From assembly GCA_020725545.1 (NCBI GenBank), contig DYEV01000002.1, positions 36,161-100,160 of the forward strand: a DNA stretch of 64,000 nt, read 5' to 3'. Below are positions 9,119-18,128 of this stretch, piece after piece; within the stretch, counting starts at the first letter, position 1; each line of letters begins with the position of its first letter. A program made the translations under genes and the position numbers. The notes under the pieces are model-generated. The model saw only the letters and a list, made by a program, of their open reading frames with translations. It was not told the origin of the DNA and did not search any database. This stretch comes from Desulfobacca sp. GTDB taxonomy: Bacteria; Desulfobacterota; Desulfobaccia; Desulfobaccales; Desulfobaccaceae.

Positions 9119-10501
9119 ATGCGAACCGCTACTTCAACCCTGTTCCTGCGCCCCATGGGCTCTGCCCAGGCCAAACCGCAGGGTGTAGCTCTCAAAAAGA
9201 TGCAATGGGTGGATTTAATCCTCAAAATTCTGGTACCGGCGCTCCTGCTGGTCTTTTTTGTGGTTTCCCTGAAATGGGGGTCCCTGGACGGCTACCTGCA
9301 ATTGCTGAGCAGCCAGAGTTATGTCTCCTTAATTCCGGCCGTGGGCGCCATCTATACGCTTTTGTTATTGGTCTTTCAAATAGTGCGCACCATTCTGTGG
9401 TGTCGCTACAAACCTTATCCTTTGGCAGCCGGGGAGCTCCCCACGGTCACCGTCATTATTCCAGCCTATAATGAAGGGGCCATGGTGGAAAAGGCCATTT
9501 ATGCGGTCGCGGCCTCGGATTACCCCCGGGAAAAGTTGGAAATTATCTGCATCGACGATGGTTCCAAGGATGACACCTGGACCTATATCAGCCGGGCGCA
9601 ACGACGCTATCCGGATCTGATCCGGGCTGTGCAATTTCCTCAGAATCGGGGGAAAAAGGCCGGTCTCTACGCCGGGTTCACCCAAGGCCGGGGTGAAATC
9701 TTTGTCACCATCGATTCCGATTCGGTTATCAGCAAGGATACCCTGCGGCAGATCGTGGCCCCCATGCTGCATGACCCCAAAATCGGCGCGGTGGCCGGCA
9801 ACGTCAAGGTTTACAACCGCCACCAGAGCCTCCTGGGCAAAATGTTGGCAGTCCGTTTTGTGCTCTCCTTTGACTTTCTGCGGGCCTCCCAATCCCTGTA
9901 TGGTGCGGTGACCTGCACCCCCGGGGCTTTGTCTGCCTACCGGCGGGAGGCGGTCCTGCCCCATGTGGATGCCTGGCTCAATCAGACCTTTCTGGGTTCT
10001 CCCTGCCATCATTCCGAGGACCGGGCTTTGACCAACTTCGTCTTGCGCAGCGGCTACTACAGCGTCTATCAACGCAGCGCCGTTGTCCATACCCTGGTGC
10101 CGGAGACCTATAAAGGCCTGTGCAAAATGTACCTCCGTTGGGAGCGGGGCAATGTCCGGGAATCTTTCGTGCAATTGGGTTACCTCTTTACCAACTACCG
10201 GGAGAAACATCGGCTGCTGCCCATCGTCGATTTCTTCATGACTCAGATCGAATTTCCGCTGACCTACCTCTTCCTGGGGCTGCTGCTGAGTTCCATTATT
10301 GTCTACCCCGTGGTCTTTATCAAGTTCATGGCGGCCTTGGGGGTTATCTCAGCCATTTACATGACATATTATGTGGTCTTGGAGCGAGATCTGGACTTTA
10401 TCTATGGGGTCATCTACAGCTACTACGCCTTCTTCCTGCTCCAGTGGATTTATCCTTACGCCTTCCTGACGGTGCGCAACCGCCACTGGCTGACCCGGTA
10501 A
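9119..10501 (+). CDS. Processive family-2 glycosyltransferase (hyaluronan synthase/NodC-like)
   Basis: Membrane glycosyltransferase of about 460 residues that polymerises a beta-linked sugar chain, probably for an exopolysaccharide. Two N-terminal hydrophobic helices precede the GT-A domain with VTVIIPAYNE, DDGSKDD, TIDSDS (DxD), HSEDRALT (catalytic acid) and LRWERG (the processivity RW motif). About five membrane helices follow. The open frame extends 36 codons upstream, but I prefer the ATG at 9119, which follows GGGAGGT and gives MRTATSTLF; the spacing of 12 bases is long, so the start is not certain. The polymer and any partner genes are unknown; it stands alone. Confidence 0.82.
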   Translation: MRTATSTLFLRPMGSAQAKPQGVALKKMQWVDLILKILVPALLLVFFVVSLKWGSLDGYLQLLSSQSYVSLIPAVGAIYTLLLLVFQIVRTILWCRYKPYPLAAGELPTVTVIIPAYNEGAMVEKAIYAVAASDYPREKLEIICIDDGSKDDTWTYISRAQRRYPDLIRAVQFPQNRGKKAGLYAGFTQGRGEIFVTIDSDSVISKDTLRQIVAPMLHDPKIGAVAGNVKVYNRHQSLLGKMLAVRFVLSFDFLRASQSLYGAVTCTPGALSAYRREAVLPHVDAWLNQTFLGSPCHHSEDRALTNFVLRSGYYSVYQRSAVVHTLVPETYKGLCKMYLRWERGNVRESFVQLGYLFTNYREKHRLLPIVDFFMTQIEFPLTYLFLGLLLSSIIVYPVVFIKFMAALGVISAIYMTYYVVLERDLDFIYGVIYSYYAFFLLQWIYPYAFLTVRNRHWLTR

Positions 10502-10526
10502 CAGCTTGTTGAAGAAAGTTCTGATA

Positions 10527-10582
10527 CGGGAGGGGGCCAGGGAACAACGGCCCCTGCCCCTGCCGATCCCCCCATCCCAACC
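10527..10582 (+). repeat. G-rich/C-rich intergenic repeat, copy B
   Basis: GGGAGGGGGCCAGGG is followed by CCCCTGCCCCTGCC and CCCATCCCAACC, the same arrangement as copies A, C and D. It lies 25 bases after the glycosyltransferase stop and may act as a transcription-end stem. Confidence 0.55.
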
Positions 10583-10768
10583 AGCCCTTGGCCTTCTGCC
10601 TGCGTCACCAGGTTAGAAAAACCGATTTCCTTCTGCAGAGCATCAGATTTTCTTCATATTGCCCCACCCGGGACAGAGGACCCCTCCTGCTCAGGTGGGG
10701 TTTGGAGTTATTTCCTCCTGAAACACGGTCTCGGGGGGATAGGACGGCGATGATTGCGGACCAAGGCC

Positions 10769-13700
10769 TTAGATGGCTTGCAACATCCCTTGGAACTGCC
10801 GATCCCGGCTGTGTTTGATGTCGATAGCCAAGGCCGGGCAGGTGGCGCAGCAGATACCGCAACCCTGGCAGGCGGCCGGATCGATGGCCACCCGGGCCAC
10901 CTCTTGATCAAATTGGGGGGCGCCGTACGGACAGACCCGCAGGCAGTTGAGGCAGCGGACACAGTCGCCGGTATTGACGTAGGCCACTGCACCGCTGACC
11001 TCCATGGTCTCCTGGGCCAGAATCCCCAGGGCCCTGGCCGCGGCGCCCCGACCTTGGGCAATGACTTCTTCGGTGAACTTGGGGGCATGGGCCAGGCCGG
11101 CCAGGAAAAAGCCGCTGCTGGAAAAATCCAGGGGCCGCAGCTTGACATGGGCTTCCAAAAAGAAGCCATCCATATCCACGGGAAGTTTATAGACCCGGCC
11201 CACCTCGGCCAACCCGGGGCTGGGCCGGAAGGCCGCGGCCAGGATGAGGTAATCGGCCGGGATGACCACCGGTAGACGCAGATTCTGATCAAGCACCTTT
11301 ACCTGCAGTTTTGGCCCGACAGCCGTCACCTCGGGTTTGGCCAGCCGTTCGAAACGGATAAATCGTACCCCCAGATTGCGGGCTTTTTGGTAAGCCAGCT
11401 CGTTGAAGCCGAAGGTGCGGAGGTCCCGGTAGAGGATGATGACCTTGACGGTGGGATCCTGGTCATGCAGGCGCATGGCGTCATTGACCGAGTTCGTGCA
11501 GCAGACCCGGGAGCAATAGGGAAATTCCGGCTCCCGGGAGCCGACGCATTGGATCATGACCACCGTGCTGCCGGTGGGCAGAGGTTGACTGCTGGCCAGC
11601 CGTTCTGCCAGTTCCAAATGAGTCAGGACGCGCTCTGATTGGCCATAGAGGTATTCCACCGGCCGATATTCCACGGCACCGGGGGCTAAGATGGTGGCAC
11701 CGTGGGAGACCTCCAGGCGTTGGCCAGCATTGGTCTGGACGATGCTGATAAACTTCCCCAAATGTCCACGGAAATCGAGCACCTGGGCACCGGTCAAGAC
11801 CTGAATCTTGGGGTGTTGCTGGACCTTGGGCAGAATCTCAGCCAGATAAGCGGAGACCGAGCGGCCATCCCGGGTAAGGTGTGGCCGGCGGGCCAAACCA
11901 CCCAACTCCGCTTCTTTCTCCACCACCGTGCTCTCATACCCGGCCTCGGCCAGGGTCAGGGCCGCAGTGAGGCCCGCCAGACCGCCGCCCACCACCAGCC
12001 CCCGGGGCACCACCTGGAACCGGGTTTCCTGGAAAGGCTCCAGATTCAGGGCTCGGCCCACAGCCATGCGGATGAGGTCTTTGGCCAAGGCCGTGGCCCG
12101 ATTCGGTTCGGCCTGGTGCACCCAGGAATCCTGATCCCGGATATTGGCCATTTCGAAAAGATACTTATTCAGCCCCACCTGTCGCAGGTTTTCCTGAAAG
12201 AGGGGTTCATGGGTGCGGGGGCTGCAAGCCGCCACCACCACTCGGTTGAGCTGGTGCTCCTGCACCACCTGCCTGATCTTTTCCAAAGAATCGGTGGCAC
12301 AGGTAAAGGTGAGATGATCAGCATAAACCACCCGGGGCAGGGTTTTGACGTACTCAGTGACTGCTGGCACATCCACCACCCCGGCGATGTTGATGCCGCA
12401 ATGGCAGACAAAGACGCCCACCCGAGGTTCTTCCTGGGAGACGTCCCGTTCCGGCGGATAGGTCTTGGAAGTCAACAAGGTGCCGCGGGAGTCGGCCAAC
12501 AAGGCCGAAGCCGAGGCCGCCGCAGCCAGGGCTTGGGCCACGGTTTCGGGGATATCTTTGGGGGCCTGATAAACGCCGCAGGTGAAGACCCCGGGCCGGG
12601 AGGAAGCCACTTCTTCAAAAGGTTGGCTGGCCGCATAATTCCAGGGATTGGTCTCTAAGCCCAGGCGGCGGCTCAGGGCCACGGCCTCGGGATGGGCATC
12701 CAGACCCACCGACAGCACCACCAGATCGAATTCCTCCAGTTGAATTTTGCCGTCGGCAGCCACATAGGAAATTTCCAGATTCTTGCTTTGGGGTTTTTCC
12801 GCTACCCGAGAAACCATGGAGCGCACATAGCGCACGCCGCTTTCCTGGGCCCGCTCATAGTAGCGGTCAAAGCCTTTGCCATGGGCCCGCATATCAATGA
12901 AAAAGATGGACGGTTCGACTTCCGCATCATGTTCCCGGGCGATGATGGCCTGCTTGGTGGCATACATGCAACAGACCGAGGAGCAGTAATCCCGCCCGGC
13001 GGCCTTATCCCGGGAGCCGACGCACTGGATCCAGGCGATCTTTTTGGGCTTCCGGCCGTCTGCGGGCCGCTGCACATGGCCTTGGGTCGGACCGGTGGCC
13101 GAGAGCAGGCGTTCAAATTCCAAGGCCGTGACCACATTGGCATACCGGCCATAGCCGTATTCCGCTTTGCGGCGGGCGTCGAAGGGCCGGTAACCGGGGG
13201 CCAGGATGATGGCACCCACCTGGAGTTCCAGCTTTTTGGCCTGTTGGTTGTGATCCACCGCGCCGGGTTTACAGGCCTGGACACACTGCATACATTCGGA
13301 GCAGATGGCGCAGTTGAGGCAGCGATCCGCCTCCCGCCGAGCCTGTTCTTCATTGTAGCCCTGCCTTACTTCCGCAAAAGTGGCGAGGCATTGGTCCACC
13401 GGCAAGAGGGGCATAGGCTCCCGGGCTTGTTTTTCCTCGGTTAAAGGGATATCCACCCACCCCTGCATGGCCTGGGCCGCGGTGCTCAGCCCCCGACCGG
13501 CGGCCAGATCCCGTCCCTGGAGATAGCGGTCGATGGATTCCGCCGCTTCCCGCCCGCCGGCCACGGCGCCGATGGCGATCCAGGGGCCCACCTGGACGTC
13601 CCCGGCCGCGAAGACGCCCGGCCGCGAGGTCATATAGGTGATGGGATCGGCGTCGATGGTACCCCAGCGGCTGAGCTGAATTCCTGTTCCTGCCAGGCAG

Positions 13701-15190
13701 TCCAGAGCTGGCCGCTGGCCGACCGCGGCCACGACCATATCGCCGGTTAGGGTAAATTCGGAACCGGGGATGGGGATGGGACGCCGACGGCCAGAAGCGT
13801 CTGGTTCGCCCAAGGCCATGCGCAGGCAGCGCAATCCGGCGACGGCGCCGTCTTTGACCACCACTTCCTGAGGGGCCACCAAAAATTCAATCCGGATGCC
13901 CTCCCGTTCGGCATCGGCTATCTCCTCGGGATTGGCCGGCATCTCTTCCCGGGAGCGGCGATAGAGGATGGTGGCTTCGGCTCCCAGGCGTCTGACGCTC
14001 CGGGCCACGTCGAAGGCAACGTTGCCGCCGCCCACGACCAGGACCTTTTTACCGAGACGCACGGTTTGGCCCAGGGCCAGGCGGCGCAACAACTCCACCC
14101 CTTCCAAGACGCCATCGGCCTCTTCGCCGGGAATCCCCATCGGGGTGCCCATATGGCAGCCCAGTCCCAAAAAAATGGCTTTATAGCCGTCTTGCAAGAG
14201 GCTGTCCAACGTCAGGTCCCGGCCCAAGGCCATATTGGTCTTGATCTGCACCCCCCAACGCTGGATGTAGGCAATCTCTTTTTCCAGGATATCCTTGGGC
14301 AGCCGATGGTCGGGAATGCCCACCCGCAGCATGCCGCCTGCCACGGGCAGAGCTTCAAAGATCGTGCAGGGATAGCCCCGCCGGGCCAGATGATAGGCAC
14401 AGGCGAGGCCGGCTGGACCCGAACCGATGATGGCGACTTTTTTCCGTTTCTTGGGAACCTTGGGGATGGGCAGTTGGGCCAGATCCACCTGATCCGCGGC
14501 GAAGCGCTTCAGATCGCAGATGGCGACGGCTTCGTCCATCTCCTGGCGGCGGCAGGCGCTCTCGCAGGGGTGGGGACAGACCCTGCCGATGACCCCGGGC
14601 AGGGGGAGCTCCTCCAGGATGAGTTTGATGGCTTCTTCATACTTGCCCACTTTGATCAGCTGCACATACCCCTGGACTTTGAGGGTGGCCGGACAGGTGG
14701 TCACACAGGGAGCCCGGTCCAACTTTTTGATGGCAAACTGTGCCGGAATGGTCTGGGGAAAATGGCGGTAGGCAGCCCGACGCGTGCCCAAACCTTCATC
14801 AAAGGTCGATGGCATTTCTACCGGACAGACCTTGGCACAATCGCCGCAGGCCGTGCACTTGGCCAGATCAATATAGCGGGGCTCCTGGGTCAGGGTAACG
14901 GTGAAGTTTCCCGGCTCTCCGGCCAGGCTCGCCACATCGGCCTGGGTGATAACCTCGATATCCGGATGCATGCCCACTTCGATGAGCTTAGGAGAAATCA
15001 TACAGGTGGAGCAGTCGTTGGTAGGGAAGGTCTTGTCCAGTTTGGCCATGATGCCGCCCAGGGAGATGTCTTTCTCCACCAGATAGACTTTAAAGCCGGC
15101 GTTGGCCGTGTCCAGAGCCGCCTGCAGGCCGGCAATGCCGCCGCCCACCACCATGACCGCACCGATGCTACGTTTTTCCTTAGTCGCCAT
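10769..15190 (-). CDS. hdrA: Giant HdrA-like flavoprotein with inserted NfnB/GltD module (HdrA-NfnB-HdrA fusion)
   Basis: Cytoplasmic FAD/Fe-S subunit of a heterodisulfide-reductase-like complex, 1473 residues, more than twice a classical HdrA. In order: an HdrA FAD motif (VVGGGIAGLQ, about 15-24); CTACGDCAKVCP (112-123); a glutamate-synthase-small-subunit/NfnB region with cysteines at about 162-225, FAD motif IIGSGPAG (254-261), NAD(P) motif VVGGGNVAFD (385-394) and AAGDVQ near 528; CLNCAICSECMQC (624-636); HdrA motif CVGSRDKAAGRDYCSSVCC (723-741); then a second HdrA unit from about 923 (VCHCGIN, FAD motif VVGGGLAG near 1067) ending with two 4Fe-4S clusters. It follows hdrC and hdrB. The insertion suggests direct NAD(P)H use and possible flavin-based bifurcation, which is inference. 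Confidence 0.85.
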   Translation of the reverse strand: MATKEKRSIGAVMVVGGGIAGLQAALDTANAGFKVYLVEKDISLGGIMAKLDKTFPTNDCSTCMISPKLIEVGMHPDIEVITQADVASLAGEPGNFTVTLTQEPRYIDLAKCTACGDCAKVCPVEMPSTFDEGLGTRRAAYRHFPQTIPAQFAIKKLDRAPCVTTCPATLKVQGYVQLIKVGKYEEAIKLILEELPLPGVIGRVCPHPCESACRRQEMDEAVAICDLKRFAADQVDLAQLPIPKVPKKRKKVAIIGSGPAGLACAYHLARRGYPCTIFEALPVAGGMLRVGIPDHRLPKDILEKEIAYIQRWGVQIKTNMALGRDLTLDSLLQDGYKAIFLGLGCHMGTPMGIPGEEADGVLEGVELLRRLALGQTVRLGKKVLVVGGGNVAFDVARSVRRLGAEATILYRRSREEMPANPEEIADAEREGIRIEFLVAPQEVVVKDGAVAGLRCLRMALGEPDASGRRRPIPIPGSEFTLTGDMVVAAVGQRPALDCLAGTGIQLSRWGTIDADPITYMTSRPGVFAAGDVQVGPWIAIGAVAGGREAAESIDRYLQGRDLAAGRGLSTAAQAMQGWVDIPLTEEKQAREPMPLLPVDQCLATFAEVRQGYNEEQARREADRCLNCAICSECMQCVQACKPGAVDHNQQAKKLELQVGAIILAPGYRPFDARRKAEYGYGRYANVVTALEFERLLSATGPTQGHVQRPADGRKPKKIAWIQCVGSRDKAAGRDYCSSVCCMYATKQAIIAREHDAEVEPSIFFIDMRAHGKGFDRYYERAQESGVRYVRSMVSRVAEKPQSKNLEISYVAADGKIQLEEFDLVVLSVGLDAHPEAVALSRRLGLETNPWNYAASQPFEEVASSRPGVFTCGVYQAPKDIPETVAQALAAAASASALLADSRGTLLTSKTYPPERDVSQEEPRVGVFVCHCGINIAGVVDVPAVTEYVKTLPRVVYADHLTFTCATDSLEKIRQVVQEHQLNRVVVAACSPRTHEPLFQENLRQVGLNKYLFEMANIRDQDSWVHQAEPNRATALAKDLIRMAVGRALNLEPFQETRFQVVPRGLVVGGGLAGLTAALTLAEAGYESTVVEKEAELGGLARRPHLTRDGRSVSAYLAEILPKVQQHPKIQVLTGAQVLDFRGHLGKFISIVQTNAGQRLEVSHGATILAPGAVEYRPVEYLYGQSERVLTHLELAERLASSQPLPTGSTVVMIQCVGSREPEFPYCSRVCCTNSVNDAMRLHDQDPTVKVIILYRDLRTFGFNELAYQKARNLGVRFIRFERLAKPEVTAVGPKLQVKVLDQNLRLPVVIPADYLILAAAFRPSPGLAEVGRVYKLPVDMDGFFLEAHVKLRPLDFSSSGFFLAGLAHAPKFTEEVIAQGRGAAARALGILAQETMEVSGAVAYVNTGDCVRCLNCLRVCPYGAPQFDQEVARVAIDPAACQGCGICCATCPALAIDIKHSRDRQFQGMLQAI

Positions 15191-15243
15191 AAGAAATCCT
15201 GTTTTTCACTGGATTGCCATAAGCGGTCTTGATGCCGCACGCC

Positions 15244-16095
15244 CTAAAGCAGACCTCGCCGCTGCAGCAGGGGCAGGGGGTTGACAAAATGGCGGCTCAG
15301 CCAAGTCGTAACCTCAGGGTGGCCCAGGGCCAGGCCGATCAATTCGGTAAAATACAAGATGGGCAGATAATAGGACTTGCCGGTCTTTTGGGAGATACGC
15401 TCCTGGGGGATGTCTAAGTTGGCCTGACACATCTGGCAGGAGACGACGATGCACTCCGCCTCCGCCTCGAGGGCCCGATCATAGAGCTTTTGCACCAGGG
15501 TATCGATGATGTCCGGTCGAGAGATGGTAAAACCGGCGCCACAGCAGTCGGTTTTATAGGACCAGGGATAGGGGTTACCCCCCAACCGTTTGACCAGCGT
15601 ATCCATATTCGTTGGATTTTCATAGTCCGGCCGTTGGGTAATTTTGGGTGGACGCGCCACCACACAGCCATAGTAGCACACCGTGCGCAGGCCCCGGAGG
15701 GGTCGGACAATTTTGGCCTGTATCTGGTCCAGCAGAGGCGGCTGCGTCAGATAATCCAGGAGATCCCAAATCTTAATGGCGCCCTGATAGGCCATTTCGG
15801 GTAAAGCGGCCGGCCGCTGCACGAGGGTGTGCTCTGCCACCTTAAGACGATTAAAACACAGCGCACAGGGGACCACGACGTCCTGTCCCAGCGTCTCGGC
15901 CTGGATGAGGTTTCGAGCCGCCAAGGTCAGGGCCAAGTGTTCATCAATGCTATGCGCTGCGGTGGCGCCGCAACAGTTCCAATCTGGGATCTCTTCCAGA
16001 GCAAGATTGAGCAGGGCGACCACGGCACTGATGGATTCCTGATAATCCCTGGCACTATGCTCCAAAGAACAGCCCGGGTAATATGAGACCTTCAT
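15244..16095 (-). CDS. hdrB: Heterodisulfide reductase subunit B (CCG-domain protein)
   Basis: Catalytic Fe-S subunit of 283 residues that, in methanogen HdrB, reduces disulfides at two noncubane clusters. Both CCG domains are present: the first has WNCCG near residue 40 and CALC near 78; the second has YYGC, TDCCGAG and CQMC. The N-terminus MKVSYYPGCSLEHSA is the usual HdrB start. It lies 9 bases after hdrC and 53 bases before hdrA, on the minus strand. The substrate in a bacterium is unknown; DsrC-type thiols or small disulfides are possibilities known for related enzymes. Confidence 0.92.
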   Translation of the reverse strand: MKVSYYPGCSLEHSARDYQESISAVVALLNLALEEIPDWNCCGATAAHSIDEHLALTLAARNLIQAETLGQDVVVPCALCFNRLKVAEHTLVQRPAALPEMAYQGAIKIWDLLDYLTQPPLLDQIQAKIVRPLRGLRTVCYYGCVVARPPKITQRPDYENPTNMDTLVKRLGGNPYPWSYKTDCCGAGFTISRPDIIDTLVQKLYDRALEAEAECIVVSCQMCQANLDIPQERISQKTGKSYYLPILYFTELIGLALGHPEVTTWLSRHFVNPLPLLQRRGLL

Positions 16096-16104
16096 GCCGC
16101 CATC

Positions 16105-16692
16105 CTATGATTTGGGTTGGTGCCACAGTTTAACCAGGGCCTCGAGCTGCAGCAACCGCCGGGGTGGTTTCAGGCCCAGTCGCCCCTTTTGGAACATCTT
16201 GAGACCTAAGCGCAGGTCTGCCTTTATCTCGCCGGTCTGCAGTCTCCTAAGCCCCTGGCCGCTTTTCAGCATATATAACCCCAGTAAAAGAGGCTCGTGG
16301 AGACGCCCCCCGGCCAGGCGGATATTTTCCAAGAAAGCCCGGTGGAAGGCCAAGACTTGGGGCTGCGGCACCGGCCGCCCTGAGCGGACGGCCCGTTCTT
16401 TGAGGTAATCCATCACCCCGGCGATGTCGATGTCATTGGGACAGCGGGTCGTGCAGGTCTCGCAGGCGGAGCAGACCCAGATGGTGCTGCTGCCCAGGAC
16501 CAGGTCCGTTTGCCCCAAGCCGGCCAGACGGATGATCTCGTGGGGCAACCGATCCATCGCAAAGGTGAGGGGACAGCCGGCCGAACACTTGGCACACTGA
16601 TAACAATCAGTGACACAAATCTGGCGATCCCGCAAGATCTCCTCACTCAAGGTAAATTGGGGCTCCAAGCCATACCTTCCGGCAGCTGCCAT
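16105..16692 (-). CDS. hdrC: Heterodisulfide reductase subunit C (2x[4Fe-4S])
   Basis: Ferredoxin-like electron-transfer subunit linking HdrA to HdrB, 195 residues from the ATG at 16692, which has GAGGAG five bases upstream; an earlier in-frame start nine codons up lacks this. Two 4Fe-4S motifs are visible: CYQCAKCSAGCP near residues 31-42 and CSACETCTTRCP near 74-85. A helical C-terminal part follows. It is the first gene of hdrC-hdrB-hdrA. No membrane helices are present, so the complex should be soluble. No mvhD or flx genes are nearby, which fits an HdrA with its own NAD(P)H module. Confidence 0.9.
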   Translation of the reverse strand: MAAAGRYGLEPQFTLSEEILRDRQICVTDCYQCAKCSAGCPLTFAMDRLPHEIIRLAGLGQTDLVLGSSTIWVCSACETCTTRCPNDIDIAGVMDYLKERAVRSGRPVPQPQVLAFHRAFLENIRLAGGRLHEPLLLGLYMLKSGQGLRRLQTGEIKADLRLGLKMFQKGRLGLKPPRRLLQLEALVKLWHQPKS

Positions 16693-17175
16693 GGGCCCTC
16701 CTCTGTTTAAAGTTGGCATTGGCCAGTTGTCAGTTGGTGGGGCAAACCTTCAGTGCCCGTCCAAGCCAGTCTTTGGACTTACCTGTGTACTTTCCGAATC
16801 CGGATCAATCCGGAAATTTGCCCTGACCCCATTATGAGTATTAAGGATAAACGAATATTTCTCGGATGGAGAAGCGGTGTGCGAACCGCCCCTACAGGTT
16901 AATTCGCGGCATCCTTATATGAGTCATGGCAATCAGCCTGCCCAGCCTCTTGGCCTGGACGTGGCTATGTTAGAATCCTGTTACCGTAGATGTGAAGTCT
17001 CGCGGCCAGACCCAGGGGACCGGTGGTCCCTAAAAGTATACCACACCCTGCTGGTCACCGCCAAACTTCTAAGGCAATATTTGTTAGATATTCACTACTT
17101 TTGACGCTACACCGAGAGAGTGCGCCCTGTCAAGCCTAAATCGGGGGCTTTCGTCCCGAGAGTGCCGTTGAGGAA

Positions 17176-17391
17176 CTACCGGAGGTGGTATAGATCAGCA
17201 TCGGGCGGCCAAGAAGTGATTTCGGTTGCGTCCACCTTTTTCAGCTCCCGCCGGAGATGGCACCGACAGGTCTGGCGGTCGGTACAGACCACGGCATTGT
17301 CGGCGCTCCAGATAGCGGTGCTCAGGATGCCGGCAAAAGCCTCTTTAAAGAAATCCGACAAGATGGAGGATCGCCGTGATTGGTCAATCAT
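17176..17391 (-). pseudogene. Possible transposase fragment (IS66-like)
   Basis: A 71-codon minus-strand frame contains WSADNAVVCTDRQTCRCHLRRELKKVD in two parts resembling the region around the catalytic site of IS66-type transposases (a conserved C-x-x-HL-x-R-E/D-L). Nothing recognisable surrounds it, and the rest of the gene is absent. The assignment is from pattern memory and is tentative. Confidence 0.3.
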
Positions 17392-17419
17392 ATATTAAAG
17401 TTGAGGGCTAGGCAGCCGG

Positions 17420-17962
17420 GCCTCATGCTGGCTTACAGCAGCGCCAACCCGGGAGACCTGGCCACCGGCCGCGGTCGGGCCGACCTGTGGCTCGGTGGGA
17501 TATACTCTGAACCTCTACGACCTGAAGCGTTCGGTGGCTTTGGGGGCCAGCCCGCGGACCGCCGGGAGCTCCTGCACCGGCCATCAGCTCAATATGGCCT
17601 GGGAGAGCGGTTATGATCTCAAGTTGGTTGGCTTCAAGATCACCCCGGCTGCCAACCTGTTTTACTCCAGGGTCTGGCTACCGGCCCATACTGAAACCGG
17701 CGCTGGTTCCCTGACTTTATAGGTAATGCGCCAGACCGCGGCTTCGCTGCAGACCGGCTTGGGCGCCCGCTTGGCGTTTCACTGGCACAGCGGCCAGTCG
17801 CGCCTGGCAATGCAGATGCGGGGCTCTGTAGCCATTACCAACGACAAAGGAGAACGCCTCTATATCCGGCAGACCACCGACCCGGAACCCTTCCACCTGG
17901 AAATCTACCGGGCCCGAAACTTGCCGCCCAAACCGCTAAAAACCAAACGATTCAGAGTTTAG
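17420..17962 (+). pseudogene. Decayed autotransporter beta-barrel remnant
   Basis: The frame read from 17495 gives GYTLNLYDLKRSVALGAS, then GYDLKLVGFKITPAANLFYSR, TETGAGSLTL, an in-frame TAG at 17720-17722, and on in the same frame with QTAASLQTGLGARLAFHW. This alternating barrel-strand pattern is that of a C-terminal autotransporter domain (PF03797). The stop replaces what would commonly be CAG. Upstream, related sequence appears in another frame (ADLWLGGIY), implying a frameshift near 17490. The last 40 codons (ITNDKGERLYIRQTT and on) do not look like barrel and may be a second fused fragment. No passenger domain is left. Confidence 0.5.
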
Positions 17963-18077
17963 CAAGATGTAGTGACCATAAAACCGCCCAAAATGACCTA
18001 TTGCATGGATATAACTATTTTATTTTGTTAGCCGTGGTAAACTTGGGCTAGGTGGGGGCGTTGTGTAGGGCGCACCA

Positions 18078-18103
18078 ATAAAAAAGGGGCCAGCAGGCCC
18101 CTT
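18078..18103 (-). terminator. Rho-independent terminator of the nuo operon
   Basis: On the minus strand AAGGGGCC, loop TGCT, GGCCCCTT form an 8-bp stem followed by a T tract (TTTTTTATT). It lies about 25 bases after the nuoN stop and closes the operon. Confidence 0.88.
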
Positions 18104-18128
18104 CTTTATCCGCCGGTTTCACATCTTT

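Larger units (their letters stand above)
16693..18077. other. Degenerate 1.4-kb region between hdrC and nuoN
   Basis: No intact gene was found here. The first 400 bases include a short repeat containing AACCGCCCCTACAGG near 16884 (similar to 40160) and otherwise unassigned sequence. From about 17170 there are remnants of a transposase-like gene (minus) and of an autotransporter barrel (plus), described separately. The region looks like a graveyard of decayed insertions that tolerated loss. Confidence 0.6.

Noticed and set aside
12692..13444. Long plus-strand open frame antisense to hdrA
   Set aside because: Antisense shadow of a GC-rich gene; its composition follows the hdrA codon pattern and no domain is recognisable.
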